DNA of 64,000 bases, taken from NCBI GenBank assembly GCA_944472155.2, contig OX235272.1, forward strand, positions 8,354,354 to 8,418,353, in the 5' to 3' direction. The notes beneath the pieces are model-generated. The model did not search any database. It was not told where the DNA came from and worked only from the letters and a program-made list of their open reading frames with translations. A program made the translations under genes and the position numbers. Numbering within the stretch: the stretch's first letter is position 1; every line of letters starts with the position of its first letter. Below, in pieces: positions 1 to 10,635 of this stretch. The DNA is from Trichobilharzia szidati. Lineage: Eukaryota > Platyhelminthes > Trematoda > Strigeidida > Schistosomatidae.

Positions 1-145
1 ACTGGACAGCCAACTGTTTCACCAGCCTAGTTTGGGACTCTTCACAGTACGCACCCACCACCGTCAGGATTCGAACCCAAGACCTACTGGTTACAAGGCC
101 GGCGAGCTAGCTCTTAGACCACTAAGCCATTGGGACCCAATTCAA
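1..145 (-). repeat. tRNA-derived SINE with decayed hammerhead ribozyme, cut by window edge
   Basis: Read on the minus strand, the start is tRNA-like: an A-box-like TGGCTTAGTGG (129-119) and a B-box GTTCGAATCC (76-67), with an anticodon-loop-like CTTGTAA between them that would read Thr (TGT). After the tRNA part comes a hammerhead-like tail: UGAAGA (44-39), GUCCC (38-34), GAAAC (20-16) and GUC (7-5), with possible stem I between ACUG (48-45) and CAGU (4-1). This is the arrangement of the schistosome Sm-alpha SINE, which is known to carry a hammerhead. The first C of the CUGANGA box is missing, so self-cleavage is doubtful. The element continues off the left edge. A functional tRNA gene is unlikely because of the appended body. 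Confidence 0.65.
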
Positions 146-149
146 TGGC

Positions 150-1130
150 CAGCCAGTGCATGGATTCTAACTTCTGTCAATTCATGACATAGCGCAACCA
201 CTTCTCAATGTCTTCTTCTATGAGTAACTGTCCTCCTCACCTTCAACCTGTTGTATCCTACTGGTCACTGGTCTGACGTAGAATCGAGGTTGAACTGGTC
301 CACTGGATTTCAATCGCCATCGGTCTTGTTTTGTGATCTGACCTGTTTTGGTGAACTTGTTTAAGGTTCTTTGGATGCGGCTGTCCAATGTTTGGATGAT
401 ATCTGTTATGAGTTGTTGATATCATACAAATCCTTACCTTTGAGTAGTTCTTCACCTTTATTGATGTATTTTTCTTTGTCCATGACTAATGTGGTCCATC
501 CTTTGTCAGCTGGTAGAATAAAGATGTCCTTCGTATTTTTCAGCTTTTTGAAGGCCGTCAGTTTTTGAGAGTTGAGCTGTGTGTCTGTTGTTTTTTCTGT
601 TTGACCATGAGTACGATTGTTCGAAGTATCTCTCTCTTCTTGTGTTTCCTAGTTTAAGTTTTTGGTGATTTGAGTGATGAATCAAGGGCAGCGAAGAAAT
701 CTGTTTATGAAGCGTCCTCAGTGTTGTAGTTTTTGTCCTTTTTGTAGTAGTTGTTGTTCCATTATTGATAGGTTGACTAAATAGAAGTCAGTAGGTGCAT
801 TGTCTGGTTGTTGTTTTTTTATTTTGGCTAGCCTGGTTTTGAGGACTCTTCGTCTTTGTTCTCTGTGTTTTCTACTTGACAATGTAATTGCGGTGATCAG
901 CGTTGACAGGTATTCCTGGTTGAGGGTTTTCTCTAGTTTTTTTTCTTTTTCGGCATCTATTATTTGTTGATATTTGTTGATCCGATAATGTGCGTTTGTA
1001 ATCATTAATTTGACCATTCGTCTTCCACGTTGTTCGGCCAGTTTCCATCCCATTGGGCAGTTGACTGGTGGTTTGTATCTGACACTGGTCGGTAGGATTT
1101 GATGGCGAAGGCACTCATGGAAAAAGAATA
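150..1130 (-). pseudogene. Penelope-like element, N-terminal region and start of RT, broken
   Basis: Minus-strand frames give a basic, coiled-coil-like N-terminal region (open at 718-1114, rich in K, R, Q and E) followed by pieces such as KGWTTLVMDKEKYI-like and IQTLDSRIQRTLNKFTKTGQ (about 500-370), which resemble the region before and at the start of the reverse transcriptase in Penelope-like elements. The reading frame changes several times and contains stops, so this is a remnant. The RT core, including the catalytic aspartates, lies beyond the left truncation near 150. On its right sits the PLE terminal-repeat segment, followed by the end of another GIY-YIG domain in the same orientation. 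That order is the tandem arrangement known for PLEs. Confidence 0.6.
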
Positions 1131-1179
1131 ATTGTTCTCTGCTGGATCCTTGCCTTTTGGCGAAGTCTCCCCATTTTCG

Positions 1180-1645
1180 AACAGAAAGAAGTGTGTTTCC
1201 CTCGTAAGACTGAGATATGATGGAGAAGAAGATTTGTAGCTCAGGTGGATGATTTTGATGTGGTCGTGTTCTCTAAGTTAGCTGGATGGTTTATTTGTAA
1301 AGCTTTCATTACCCTACTAGGCAACATCTACAGTGCATACTTCAATTCGAATTAAAGTGAGTTTTTAGATTTGTCCATGAATTTATTAGTCATCTCTCCT
1401 GGTAACCTTCAACGTCGTCATTGGTTGCTTTCGTCTGTTTTCACACCCTCTAGTCTCCTTGTATCAGTATTGATTGTTTCCTTGACTTGAACTTTGACCA
1501 TTTGTGTGTGAGATTTCCTTCTTATCGATTGGTAAATTTTCTCTACGTCAGTCTGTCTATTGATTGACGATTCACTGGAATACCAGGCAGCCTTCTAAAA
1601 ATTCTCTAGAATTCTTGGTGTTTCCTCTGTCTAATATTTGAACGT
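1180..1645 (-). repeat. PLE terminal repeat (pLTR) plus tail of an endonuclease ORF
   Basis: 1180-1560 matches 21950-22330 in the same orientation and 23100-23345 in inverse orientation. All three share a block reading AATTCGAATTAAAGTGAG on the plus strand and lie beside PLE coding fragments, so I read them as PLE pseudo-LTRs. 1560-1645 on the minus strand is the end of a GIY-YIG ORF, homologous to 22390-22500 where the frame is clearer (HGHQFDWDNV followed by LEAWYSS). A conserved small hairpin in the pLTR is reported as a finding. Confidence 0.6.
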
Positions 1646-1647
1646 TG

Positions 1648-2630
1648 GTTGTCCCAGTCGAATTCATGTGATACTATCAATGAAACAACGTACTATCACC
1701 GATATATCGATGATACGTTTGTTATTTGTAACGATATGGGCCATTCATCTGTATTATTTGACCACTTTATTGAGATCCACACAAACATTAAATTCACCAT
1801 TGGAATATGAACACAACGATGAGTTCAATTTCCTGAACCATAATGTAAGAAGAAGAAACGGTGGAACGGTCGAAAAGTCCATCTACAGAAAAGAAATCTG
1901 GACGGGACAATATCTGCACTACAACAGCTTCTGCCCCATAATTTATAAGCAGGGATTAGTAAGGACACTCACTGTACGACAGAGCCAGGAAGTTATGTTC
2001 GCCTAACAAGGTAGAAGAAGAATTAAGCTTTGTTGAAAAATGCCTAAAGGAAAACGGGTATCCAAAGGGATTTATCCTAAAGTGTAGCAAAGAAAAGGAT
2101 AAGAAAGCGAAGTATCCAACAGTTGAAAAGAAGAAAGTGTTCATTCGTTTCTCATTCAAAGGCGAAGCAGTATCACAAAAGATTGACAAGAGAATGAAAG
2201 GAGCAATAAAAAGAAGCTTCCCTACAGCTAAGCTGGTGATGCTATACAGCACTATATGCTCTATAAGCCAATCGAAACTGGATAAGTACCCTGTTGATGT
2301 TACCTACAACTGTATTTATAAATTTATGTGCACTTGCGGGAGCAAGTACATTGGTAGGACAGAAAGAAGGGCTTCTACCCAGTTTTCAGAGCATATTCCA
2401 AGAAACATATGCCAAAGAAGAAGCAGATATTCTCAAAGTGGAATTACCAGACACCCACCCTGTGGATACAGGTCATTTCGTCGAGATTTCCAAATCCTTC
2501 AAAATATTAAACATACAAAGGACAGCGAATCTACTACGACTCGCTCAAACAACTGCAATCAAGCGTTTCAGACCAATCTTATGCAAACAGACAGAGAGAG
2601 TGTAGTCAATCTCTCACTGCCTTGGTAACA
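1648..2630 (+). pseudogene. Penelope-like element: RT C-terminal part and GIY-YIG endonuclease, frameshifted
   Basis: The plus strand begins inside a PLE reverse transcriptase at the catalytic YIDDTFV-type motif (about 1700), continues through a segment reading EYEHNDEFNFLNHNVRRRN (1806-1862) and then, in another frame, CLKENGYPKGFILK (about 2040-2085). 2137-2628 is open for 163 residues and holds the GIY-YIG endonuclease: YKFMCTCGSKYIGRTERRAS, with the Cys pair and the IGRT motif typical of PLEs. At least two frameshifts separate RT from endonuclease. The 5-prime end abuts the oppositely oriented PLE fragment at about 1646, a head-to-head junction. Homologous RT sequence lies at 14930-15147. 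Confidence 0.75.
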
Positions 2631-3289
2631 GTATTATTTTGATTACACTGATTAGTCATACACATTAGTGAGCTTAGTTCACTGAGCAAGTTTTCAATTT
2701 GATGAACTTTAACCTTCTTGAGTTGCTATGTAGACAGACACACAAGCTAACACTGTTTATTAGATTTTTCTGTTTTCTGTCTTCTCTCACTCACCCCTAT
2801 ATTTTTCATGGTTTGAAAGCATATAAATTCATGGTGACTTAAACTAATAACTTCAATGCTTATATTCCGAATGCATTCACCTTATAATGTTTTCTTTATT
2901 ACCTTTCAAACATTGAAGTATGAAATGTCATTATTTATAACCATTGTAATTTCAGGTAGTTTGCAGTTAGCTGATGAGAACCTGTGAAATAGAATGACGA
3001 TATCATTTTATGCTGCAAATCAGTCTGTCTTTCTTTATCGAAATTTATCAAGGGAACCAAATGTTATGGATTTCATTGATTAATGAAGTTACGTTTTTAT
3101 TTGACTACCAGCAGCTCTCTTCCAATGACCTAATCCTATATCAGCTAACATTGCCCGTCGAGGAAGGCGATGGCTAGACGCAGCTGCTTCGCAACCTCAT
3201 CGATTGATTTCCTCTTCTTACCTACCACTTAACCTCTAACCCCAATATTGCTCACCCTATTATACCACTTAACATAGGAGATAGAAGGG
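2631..3289. other. No gene recognised; AT-rich sequence
   Basis: This stretch follows the PLE endonuclease and may include its 3-prime untranslated part. I see no coding pattern, tRNA or clear repeat boundary. Confidence 0.5.
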
Positions 3290-4010
3290 AGACCCCTATG
3301 ATCAAAGATAGCTAGCCAGCCTCTTCATATCCTCTAGTTTCATTGGGTGTGTCTGACAGTCATAAAGGAGGACGGAGAGAACTGCTGAGCAGTACACACA
3401 TCCCTTGATCTACTAAGCAAGAGATGGCGTCAGTTGGCTTATAATACATGCTAAACGAGCTTTCTGCATCCGTGCTGAAATTTCGTCAGCGGCCAACTCG
3501 CTGGCGTTCGCTGATTTAGCTTCCCAAATAATTGAAGTGGTCAACACAATCTACTACTGCACTCCTGTCTATCTTTAAGCTAGTGGTGAGTCATAATCAT
3601 CTGTACATCATCTTACATCTGACAGATGGAGCGAATCATATTCCAAGCATTCGAAGACTACTGCTCCTCAAAGTGTGTTCAGAAGACTCTGCGTTTTGTC
3701 AGCATCTTTATCAAGGAGGCAGGACTATGTCATCCGCATATTCTAAGTCAACGCGATTATTCCCTGGTGGTAACAACCCAATCCCTGAGTCTCTGAAGTC
3801 AGTTAGGTTTTAGTCCATTAGTACATCTACGATGACATTAAACAGGTAAGGAAGGGGACAGTGGGCTGGCATCCCTGACGGACACCACTGGTTGTCATCA
3901 CAGCTGTCAGATGATAACTCCGTAAGCTATTACCTGGCTGGCCGTATGAGTTCTCGGAGAGTGCCTTGTTCAGTGCGATGTATCTGATGGCAAAAGCTTA
4001 ACAACGCTTA
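3290..4010 (-). pseudogene. Decayed RTE-clade LINE reverse transcriptase
   Basis: On the minus strand, broken frames show VDLEYADDIVL-like sequence near 3755-3720 (the RT active-site box) and further on DHFNYLGS-like sequence near 3530. Toward 3300-3380 the plus strand is the complement of the region that in RTE elements reads LLYGCETW..DHRCLR. The same region occurs at 20855-21200. Schistosome RTE elements such as SR2 have this signature. Many stops and shifts make it a dead fragment. No endonuclease part is visible. Confidence 0.6.
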
Positions 4011-4469
4011 GCTCAGTCATTGCTTGCCTTGATGTTTATGGATGATATGCAGACGACACTTTCGTTATCTGCTATAAGGACGTGGTACACGATGTATCTG
4101 AATAAGATTTCTTCGAAGAAGGTTGTTGGTAATCCTATATGTGTGATTATATTGATGCACATAGTGTAAACATGAGATCACCAACAACCTACCTATGTGA
4201 GATGCAAATCTAAGGTTCAGTTTAGTCTCAGTGTAGAGATTTACAGACAGAAAGACGAAATTTCTCCAGATAGGCGCTTATCTCCAATAAAGGAAGAAAT
4301 TCGATCCACCCCCTCCCTCCAACATAGGATAAGAGATATTTGTAGTTCTGACTAAGTCGGCGTGCAACTCTCCCCTTTAGAAATGCCTAGCTTGGTGAAA
4401 ATGGTTACCTAAACCGATTTATTGAGAATAACGCGTATGCAGTAGCCCAACCTAAAGGGATTATGCTTA

Positions 4470-5345
4470 TTGGATAAGTGTGAGAATTTTAGTCCAAAAC
4501 ATAATCAAATCGTCACGCATGGCTCAAAACGAGTAAGAATACCTGTCCAAAAGGTAAACCAGAATTGCAAAACAAAAGAAAGAAATTATGAGGGGTCGGT
4601 TGAAGCCGATTCGCTAGACAGACGGAAGGAATCAAATCCGGACAATATTCCAGACACCCTTGACATCCACTATGAAAGTACGTCCAAAACTATCAACGAC
4701 ATAACTAACGCTTTTGAAAATCTCGACGAAGTGACCACAACAACTGTAGACAATTAATGAAAAACGCGGAAGATAAACAATCTAAGCTGGACACTAAGTC
4801 AGTTCCATAGAAAACCATCTTCATGAATTCGAGATTTGGGATGTCTCCGCAGAACTGTCCATATAAGGGACTACAAAAGTGCTGATTGGAAACTCCTTGA
4901 AATGCTTTAAGGATGTTCTGACTGGAGAGAAGTTTATAAGCAACCGTCTGTACATTCTACAAGATAACTTGGTTCAGGACGGGATACTACTATTTCACAC
5001 ACGATAACCCGGTCTTTAAAGACCGAGAAATCCCACTGAAACTAAGGTAAGGAAACCGAAAAACAAACCCGATGTCTGAAAAGAATTTTCATGCATGATG
5101 TCAGATACACGCAACTCTTAAACTGGTTGAAGACAGACATAAAATGATCGGGCGAAATAAGGAAAATGAAGCACTTCGGGGTACTTCTGAAACTCACGAA
5201 CTATGTAATAACTTCCAGTGTCTCAATATCAGGGGAAAGGCTACACTGTAAGCCGCTTGGAACATGTGCGTATAGTTTACGATGACCCCATAGATTATCT
5301 GTTAACTGTCTTCAGTGGAAGATTGCTTTTTCCAATTGTGGTGAG
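4470..5345 (+). pseudogene. Heavily decayed CR1 LINE fragment (ORF1-like piece and EN-RT linker)
   Basis: 4470-4757 is a 95-residue open frame of low-complexity, charged character that I do not recognise; its position suggests an ORF1 remnant. From about 4860, broken frames match the endonuclease-to-RT linker of the CR1 family C copy at 32820-33290: YRDYKSADWKLLEML, then a GCSDW-like segment, then a GTSETHELC-like segment in the same order. Stops and frame changes are frequent, so this is an old copy. The RT itself is absent. Confidence 0.5.
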
Positions 5346-6469
5346 AGCTGTCTACTAGCCAAATTGGTAGACAGTAATTTACGTCAATATTTACGTTCCC
5401 AAGATTTGTCGTGAGAAAATATGAACAAAGATTGATTCAAAACCGACCACAGCAGACTTTGCGTAGGCGGATGCAGTGAACATATAGAGGATTTGACATT
5501 CAAGAAACAGTCACAAATAGATGAGAGATTAACTTTACGTGAGAAACAACCAATCGGAAGACTGTGTTTGTTTACTTAAATATCCATAGTAATGTACATG
5601 AAATTTATAAATATGCGTTGATTTCCTTAATAAGTGATCTGTGCCTGACTCTTGCTTCTTTCTACAAATCATACCAACGCACCACCTGTTCCAAGTGTCG
5701 CTATAACGACTACAAGTTAGGCACTCCATGTACAAATATTTCACTTGATGAATTGAACTCGAAGAAAACAATAGGTAATGCGTTTAGCAGGATAATATGT
5801 CGTCATTATAATCTGTTGGTTCTACATAGATCCAGTTGAAGAAATGCTCCAAAAATATATACTTTTGTTTGTGGATATTCTTATCATCTTCTATCCTGGG
5901 AGTTTATAGGTATCTCGGTTTGTAAAAGTATTGCAGTTTGTGAATATAGAGGCATCTATCATGCGCTTGCCTCCTGTTTTGTTGATTTCGTCATCTCTGT
6001 AGATCTCACAGTTATCTATTGATAGGTTTTGTTAGGTACATCAGTGGTTAGTCCGGTTTCACTTACAAAGACTGATATTGATCGTCCTAAGTATGCTAGG
6101 CACAAAAGTGATGTTATTTTATTAGGGAAACCCGTGGGAACAGTTAACAAGTTTGCGTGGTCCTACTCCTAACTTGCGGTTGGCGGGTTTTTAGGTGCGC
6201 CATACCTACCGTGTGTGATATGTTCCTGTATAAGTTGTACATCAAAATGCATTATTGGTCGCTGAAACTGAGGACAGTGATCCTGCGTATGTAGTTTGTG
6301 TGGCTAGGACCACAGTCGAGTATTATAAAAACTATCTTAACATGTACACTATATAAGTTACAGATCTTGTATTTGAAATTGTTCCATGATATTGTACCTA
6401 ATAGGTCTGTCTCTCCAATTCATATGCATAAATTGATTCGTCTGTAAGCGATGATTGTACTCAACAAGA
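5346..6469. other. No gene recognised
   Basis: AT-rich with short open frames in both strands (5535-5839) that overlap each other and show no family motif. It precedes a Gypsy LTR segment and may be part of the same element. Confidence 0.4.
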
Positions 6470-6652
6470 TAGACATCAACTAACCGCACTTACTAAACAC
6501 TTCTCCTCCTCTTAATACCCTTACCAGTACTCTACCTAACGTGTAAGTACTGATTAACGAACTCAAAGTAAAAAGGCTCAAGACTGGGTAGTGTGTCCTG
6601 ATGACAGTTATTGATATAAGTATAAAACTTGGCCAATGTGGTAGAGTATAAC
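6470..6652 (-). repeat. Gypsy LTR segment, left part, interrupted by PLE pair
   Basis: The block starting CTAACCGCACTTACTAAACA matches 12467-12600, and a shorter match lies near 21690. In the 12.4-kb copy the block runs straight into TTTTACACAGATTAAATATC; here that continuation lies beyond the inverted PLE pair, at 8452. Short imperfect repeats CTGATGACAGTT (6598-6609) and CTGATTAGAGTT (8439-8450), 10 of 12 identical, may be the target duplication of the PLE insertion. 6610-6652 is filler not found in the other LTR copy. Confidence 0.6.
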
Positions 6653-7545
6653 TCCATAATGGATAAGATTTTATTTTGATAAATCACACAGTGTTGTTAT
6701 ACAGTAATTTAACTGATGACCAAGTTTCGAGCACAAACTATTGCCGCTCATAATCATATCAAGTTACTCACTCACACAACTTTTTCCTTCATTTATATAC
6801 ATGTGTGGAATCGATTAGATATTGGAATAAAATTCAGTATGAGATAATGTACATTCAAAAATAATAATACGAGTGTTATTGATCAATTACAATTAGATGG
6901 GAAATAAGACGAGTGTTTCTATAGTCATAATAAGTTACTTGTTAGAATGTTTTGATGTGCTTGAATTGAAATAGAATATTAAGATTATTTATTATTCTCT
7001 TCTGATTTGACTGACTGGTGGTAATAATATCTTCCATATTTCTGGTATTTGCATTGAGTCATTTCTGTTGCATGTGTTGGGTGTAGACTCAATGAACAAG
7101 GATTCCGTAATCAACCTCTCTCTCCACCTACCTATGTTACTCTTTAGAATTTTAACCCTCTCCCACCCTATTGTGTGGTTGTTTGTTAATGCATGAAGTG
7201 CAATTGCTGAGCTTTTTTCTAAATTACTTATCTTTTCGAGGTCAACCATTCTTACCTTAGCTAAATTCTTATGTTCTGATAATCTGACTACCCCCGATCT
7301 ACTAGTTTGACCTATGTAATTGACTTCACAGTCATTGCAGGGTATTTTGTAAATTATATTATTTTGTCTAATTGGGTCCACCGGGTCTTTTAGCCTACAG
7401 AGCTTGTCCCTGAGTGAGTTTGTAGGTTTGAATGCCACCCTAATCCCTGCTTTATTAAGAATTCTACGTAGGGTCCCAGATGTCCCCTCCTTATATGGTA
7501 TTACAGTGGATGACTTGTATTCTTTCTTATTTGTGTTATCATTAC
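6653..7545 (-). mobile_element. PLE 3-prime end, left arm of an inverted pair (RT end, GIY-YIG, tail)
   Basis: Minus-strand frame 7545-6992 gives the RT-endonuclease linker (VIPYKEGTSGTLRRILNKAG, then AFKPTNSLRDKL) and a GIY-YIG domain: IIYKIPCNDCEVNYIGQTSR, with the Cys-x2-Cys insertion and IGQT motif typical of PLE endonucleases, and later the conserved H, K and E positions (SEHK.., ITESLFIE). The frame is open to a stop near 6992. The untranslated tail runs to about 6653 and ends with the complement of AATAAAATCTTATCC. The arm is mirrored at 7546-8440, so the whole is a palindrome with both PLE 3-prime ends outward. The RT catalytic core is missing. Confidence 0.85.
6713..6762 (-). ncRNA. 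Hammerhead-like fold in PLE tail (degenerate)
   Basis: Minus-strand counterpart of the fold at 8331-8380: stem I UUGAU/AUCAG, stem II GAGC/GCUC, then GAAAC and GUC in hammerhead order. The box before stem II is AUGAUUA instead of CUGANGA, so activity is doubtful. PLEs are known to carry hammerhead motifs. Confidence 0.4.
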
Positions 7546-8440
7546 TAGTTCCACAATTATTTTTAATAAAACAGATAGAAGAAACTTTGGTGTTGAATTA
7601 CTATCCTATAAAATTCATTAGGAAGATAACTAAAGGCCAAAAACGAAATAAAAATAATTGTGTAACTAGGAGTAATAAGTCAGGGACAAGCTCCGTAGGC
7701 TAAAGGACCCGGTGGACCCAATTAGACAAAATAATATAATTTACAAAATACCCTGCAATGACTGTGAAGTCAATTACATAGGTCAAACTAGTAGATCGGG
7801 GGTAATCAGATTATCAGAACATAAGAATTTAGCTAAGGTTAGAATGGTTGACCTTGAGAAGATAAGTAATTTAGAAAAAAGCTCAGCAATCGCACTTCAT
7901 GCATTAACAAACAACCACACAATAGGGTGGGATAGGGTTAAAATTCTAAAGAGTAACATAGGTAGGTGGAGAGAGAGGTTGATTACGGAATCCTTGTTCA
8001 TTGAGTCTACACCCAACACATGCAACAGAAATGACTCAATGCAAATACCAGAAACATGGAAGATATTATTACTGCCGGTCAAATCAGAAGAGAATAATAA
8101 GTAATCTTAATATTCTATTTCAATTCAAGCACAACACAACATTCCAAGAAGTAACTTATTATGACTTAAAAAAACACTCGTTTTATTTCCCATCTAATTG
8201 TAATTGATCAATAACACTCGTATTATTATTATTCTGAATGTACATTATCTCATATTGAATTTTATTCCAATATCTAATCGATTCCACACATGTATATAAA
8301 TGAAGGAAAAAAGTTGTGTGAGTGAGTGCCTTGATATGATTATGAGCAGTAATAATTTGTGCTCGAAACTTGGTCATCAGTTAATTTAACTGTACAACAC
8401 TGTGTGATTTATCAAAATAAAATCTTATCCATTATGGACT
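7546..8440 (+). mobile_element. PLE 3-prime end, right arm of the inverted pair
   Basis: 7712-8104 encodes the same GIY-YIG domain as the left arm, nearly identical (differences such as GVIRL for GVVRL). The CNDCEVNYIGQTSRSG core is intact, and the tail to 8440 matches the left arm inverted. Upstream, 7570-7690 carries the more N-terminal segment (KFIRKITKGQKRNKNNC), but the linker present in the left arm (VIPYKEG to NSLRD) is deleted at about 7684. The arms therefore are not exact mirror copies at the centre, which argues against a simple fold-back assembly error. Confidence 0.85.
8331..8380 (+). ncRNA. Hammerhead-like fold in PLE tail (degenerate)
   Basis: Elements in order: UUGAU (8331-8335), AUGAUUA (8336-8342, at the CUGANGA position but with two changes), GAGC (8344-8347) pairing with GCUC (8361-8364), GAAAC (8365-8369), GUC (8373-8375), AUCAG (8376-8380) pairing with UUGAU through one G-U. 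The tiny stem III (AC/GU around UUG) resembles the minimal stem III of the Sm-alpha hammerhead. A related copy lies at 60961-61003. Confidence 0.4.
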
Positions 8441-8444
8441 GATT

Positions 8445-10635
8445 AGAGTTGTGTTTTACACAGATTAAATATCAATTTCAATAAATAAGAAGAATGTTGT
8501 ACAACTTATCTGTTTCCCGACTGTGTGGTAAGCTTCAACAGTGAGCTTAATGGTAGCACAACAAAGGAGCGAACCACGTGTGTACAGACACGTCAGAAAT
8601 CACATAATGACGTGGCGCCATAGTGAATCTATGCTTTAAGACAAAAATTCAAGGTACACTACAGGTTATCCCCCTCCCCCTTAGAATGTTCGTCGGATAC
8701 CGGAAACCTTCGATGCACGAAAATAGTGAGTTGAGAGTTTGAGGGGTTTTTACAATAACATTGAATGAACAAGACAGATTGAAGTAGTGAGAAAGAATTT
8801 TGAAAGGAAAGAAAAATGTTAAGGTAAATAAGAGGTTAGTGGAGTAAGGCGAAATATAATAAGAAATGACGCTGGTGCCTTAGTGCGATTGCAAGGTTCT
8901 CAGATATTGTTGTTTTTTGTATCTTACAGTTCTATTTGTTTATTTATTTTACTCCGTACTGCTACGGGTTTACATGCGTAGAGAGCTAACGGTATCCACC
9001 CGTTGCCCAGGCTGTTATAGAGAAGTGACTCATTATCACCAAGTTGCGTCTTAGACCAATGCTCGCTCGCTCCACTCCTCCGCTTCAACAGCAACTAACA
9101 ATCGATACTTAAGACAGCAAATATACCAGCGTATTAGGAAGAACAAGGTAAAAGAAAAAGTAAAGAATAATGGGAGAAGAGGTTAAGATTTCACATATCG
9201 ACATGAGAGTACTACAAAAGCTTGAACCGAATCAATGCGAGGAAACATGGTGAAAACATGAAAGTTATACGCCAGGTTGAAATAAAACATATATATATAT
9301 ATTCCTGTTTATGGAGGAATTGTACAGGCATGGATAAGTTATTATATAAATTACACATATTTCGATGTATGGTGAATTTACAGTTTGTTTGTTCTTTCTG
9401 ACACTAGAGTCAGTCAGAACAGTCTGCAAAATAGACAGTCTGTATAACACATAAAGAGATATAGAAATATTGTCTTCGCATTAACAAAAAACCCAGGCAT
9501 CAGATGAATGTAATACAAATATCTGGGAAAAATAAAGCTTGAAGTCAATTCTCCTATAAAACTTTGTTGTAAACAGAATCGTTGGGTTAAAGTTAATTGA
9601 TGTATTATTTTGAGGTCAGTGATGCATTTATTCCATTTTTTCAGCAGTTTAATCGTAGTTTTTTAATAGGAAAGATATTTGATTGTGGATAAGAAAACTA
9701 GATAAGGTCATGTTAGATTGTTTTACTGCATGGAATGGGGTCGAGGTCAATTCTAGAACCATCCATTGACGCCATTTGTATCAGCATGGCAGACTGTACA
9801 CGTAAGTTGAGTAATACACTGAAAACTGTTTGAAAACCAGTTGCTTCTTTATTTCAGATGAAGAGTACTCCCTGTACAGACTAGAATAAAACAAATGAAA
9901 CTGTTAACAGTACGAAAGTTTATGAAAGTTACAGAGCAAAGTGTGAAAATAACCAGTAGTGATGAGTAGTTACAATTAGTATAGAAAAATGTTGCCAGCT
10001 GAATAACTAAAGTGGTGAAAAATAGTTACAAGTACGGCTCACAAAATAAATAAATTTCAGTAGGGCATCAACCCGAGTGAACATAGTGAACAAAGTCTGT
10101 GAAAATAGATTGGGCGAATTAAAATGTACAGCAAAGAAGTGATACCATTATGCGTACAAATATGCAATGGTCCATTTAACTGTACAGTACAAGTTTTGCT
10201 TTATGCGTATTGTTTGAGATTTTTTAAAGTTTTTTTGATGTTGTTTTCGATATCTTTTAAAAGTTTTTTTATATGTGATAGAGAAAATGCTATACCGTTC
10301 GTAATTCCACAACTGTTGTGAACTGCGAGACGACATTAAAGCAAACAGGTCTAGTCTAGCGGGCAGTTCGAGGTGAAATGCAAACAAAACTGTTAATATA
10401 GAGAAACTGGTTAACTGCTGTTGATACTCTCTGTAACGAGAGAAAAAAATAAAAAAGATTAGTACCTGGAAAAACGACTACTGCCAGAAACCAAACCAAA
10501 TAGAGTAAATATGGCGAAAAATGACTAACATAAATGGTGGAAAGAAATAAGAAAATCAAAACAAATGATTCAGCGAAGACTCTTTTCAACGAATTTATCA
10601 TCAAGCTGTACAATCGTATATATATATATATGGTT
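8445..10635 (-). repeat. Gypsy LTR / terminal region, copy 1
   Basis: 8452-8650 matches 12605-12800, 15290-15500 and 21715-21905. 8690-10600 matches 15500-16740 with many small differences. No protein motif is visible inside. The Gypsy polyprotein C-terminus lies to the right on the minus strand (11674-12290), so this is that element's 3-prime terminal region, read on the minus strand. It contains a short (AT)n at 9288-9302. Short open frames at 10124-10613 look like chance. Confidence 0.55.

Noticed and set aside
67..119. Functional tRNA-Thr gene on the minus strand
   Set aside because: A and B boxes are present, but the sequence continues into a SINE body with hammerhead remnant and lacks a convincing closed acceptor stem.
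6714..6735. CTGATGAC on the plus strand as a canonical hammerhead core
   Set aside because: On that strand no GAAA follows a stem II; the meaningful order is on the minus strand, with a degenerate box.
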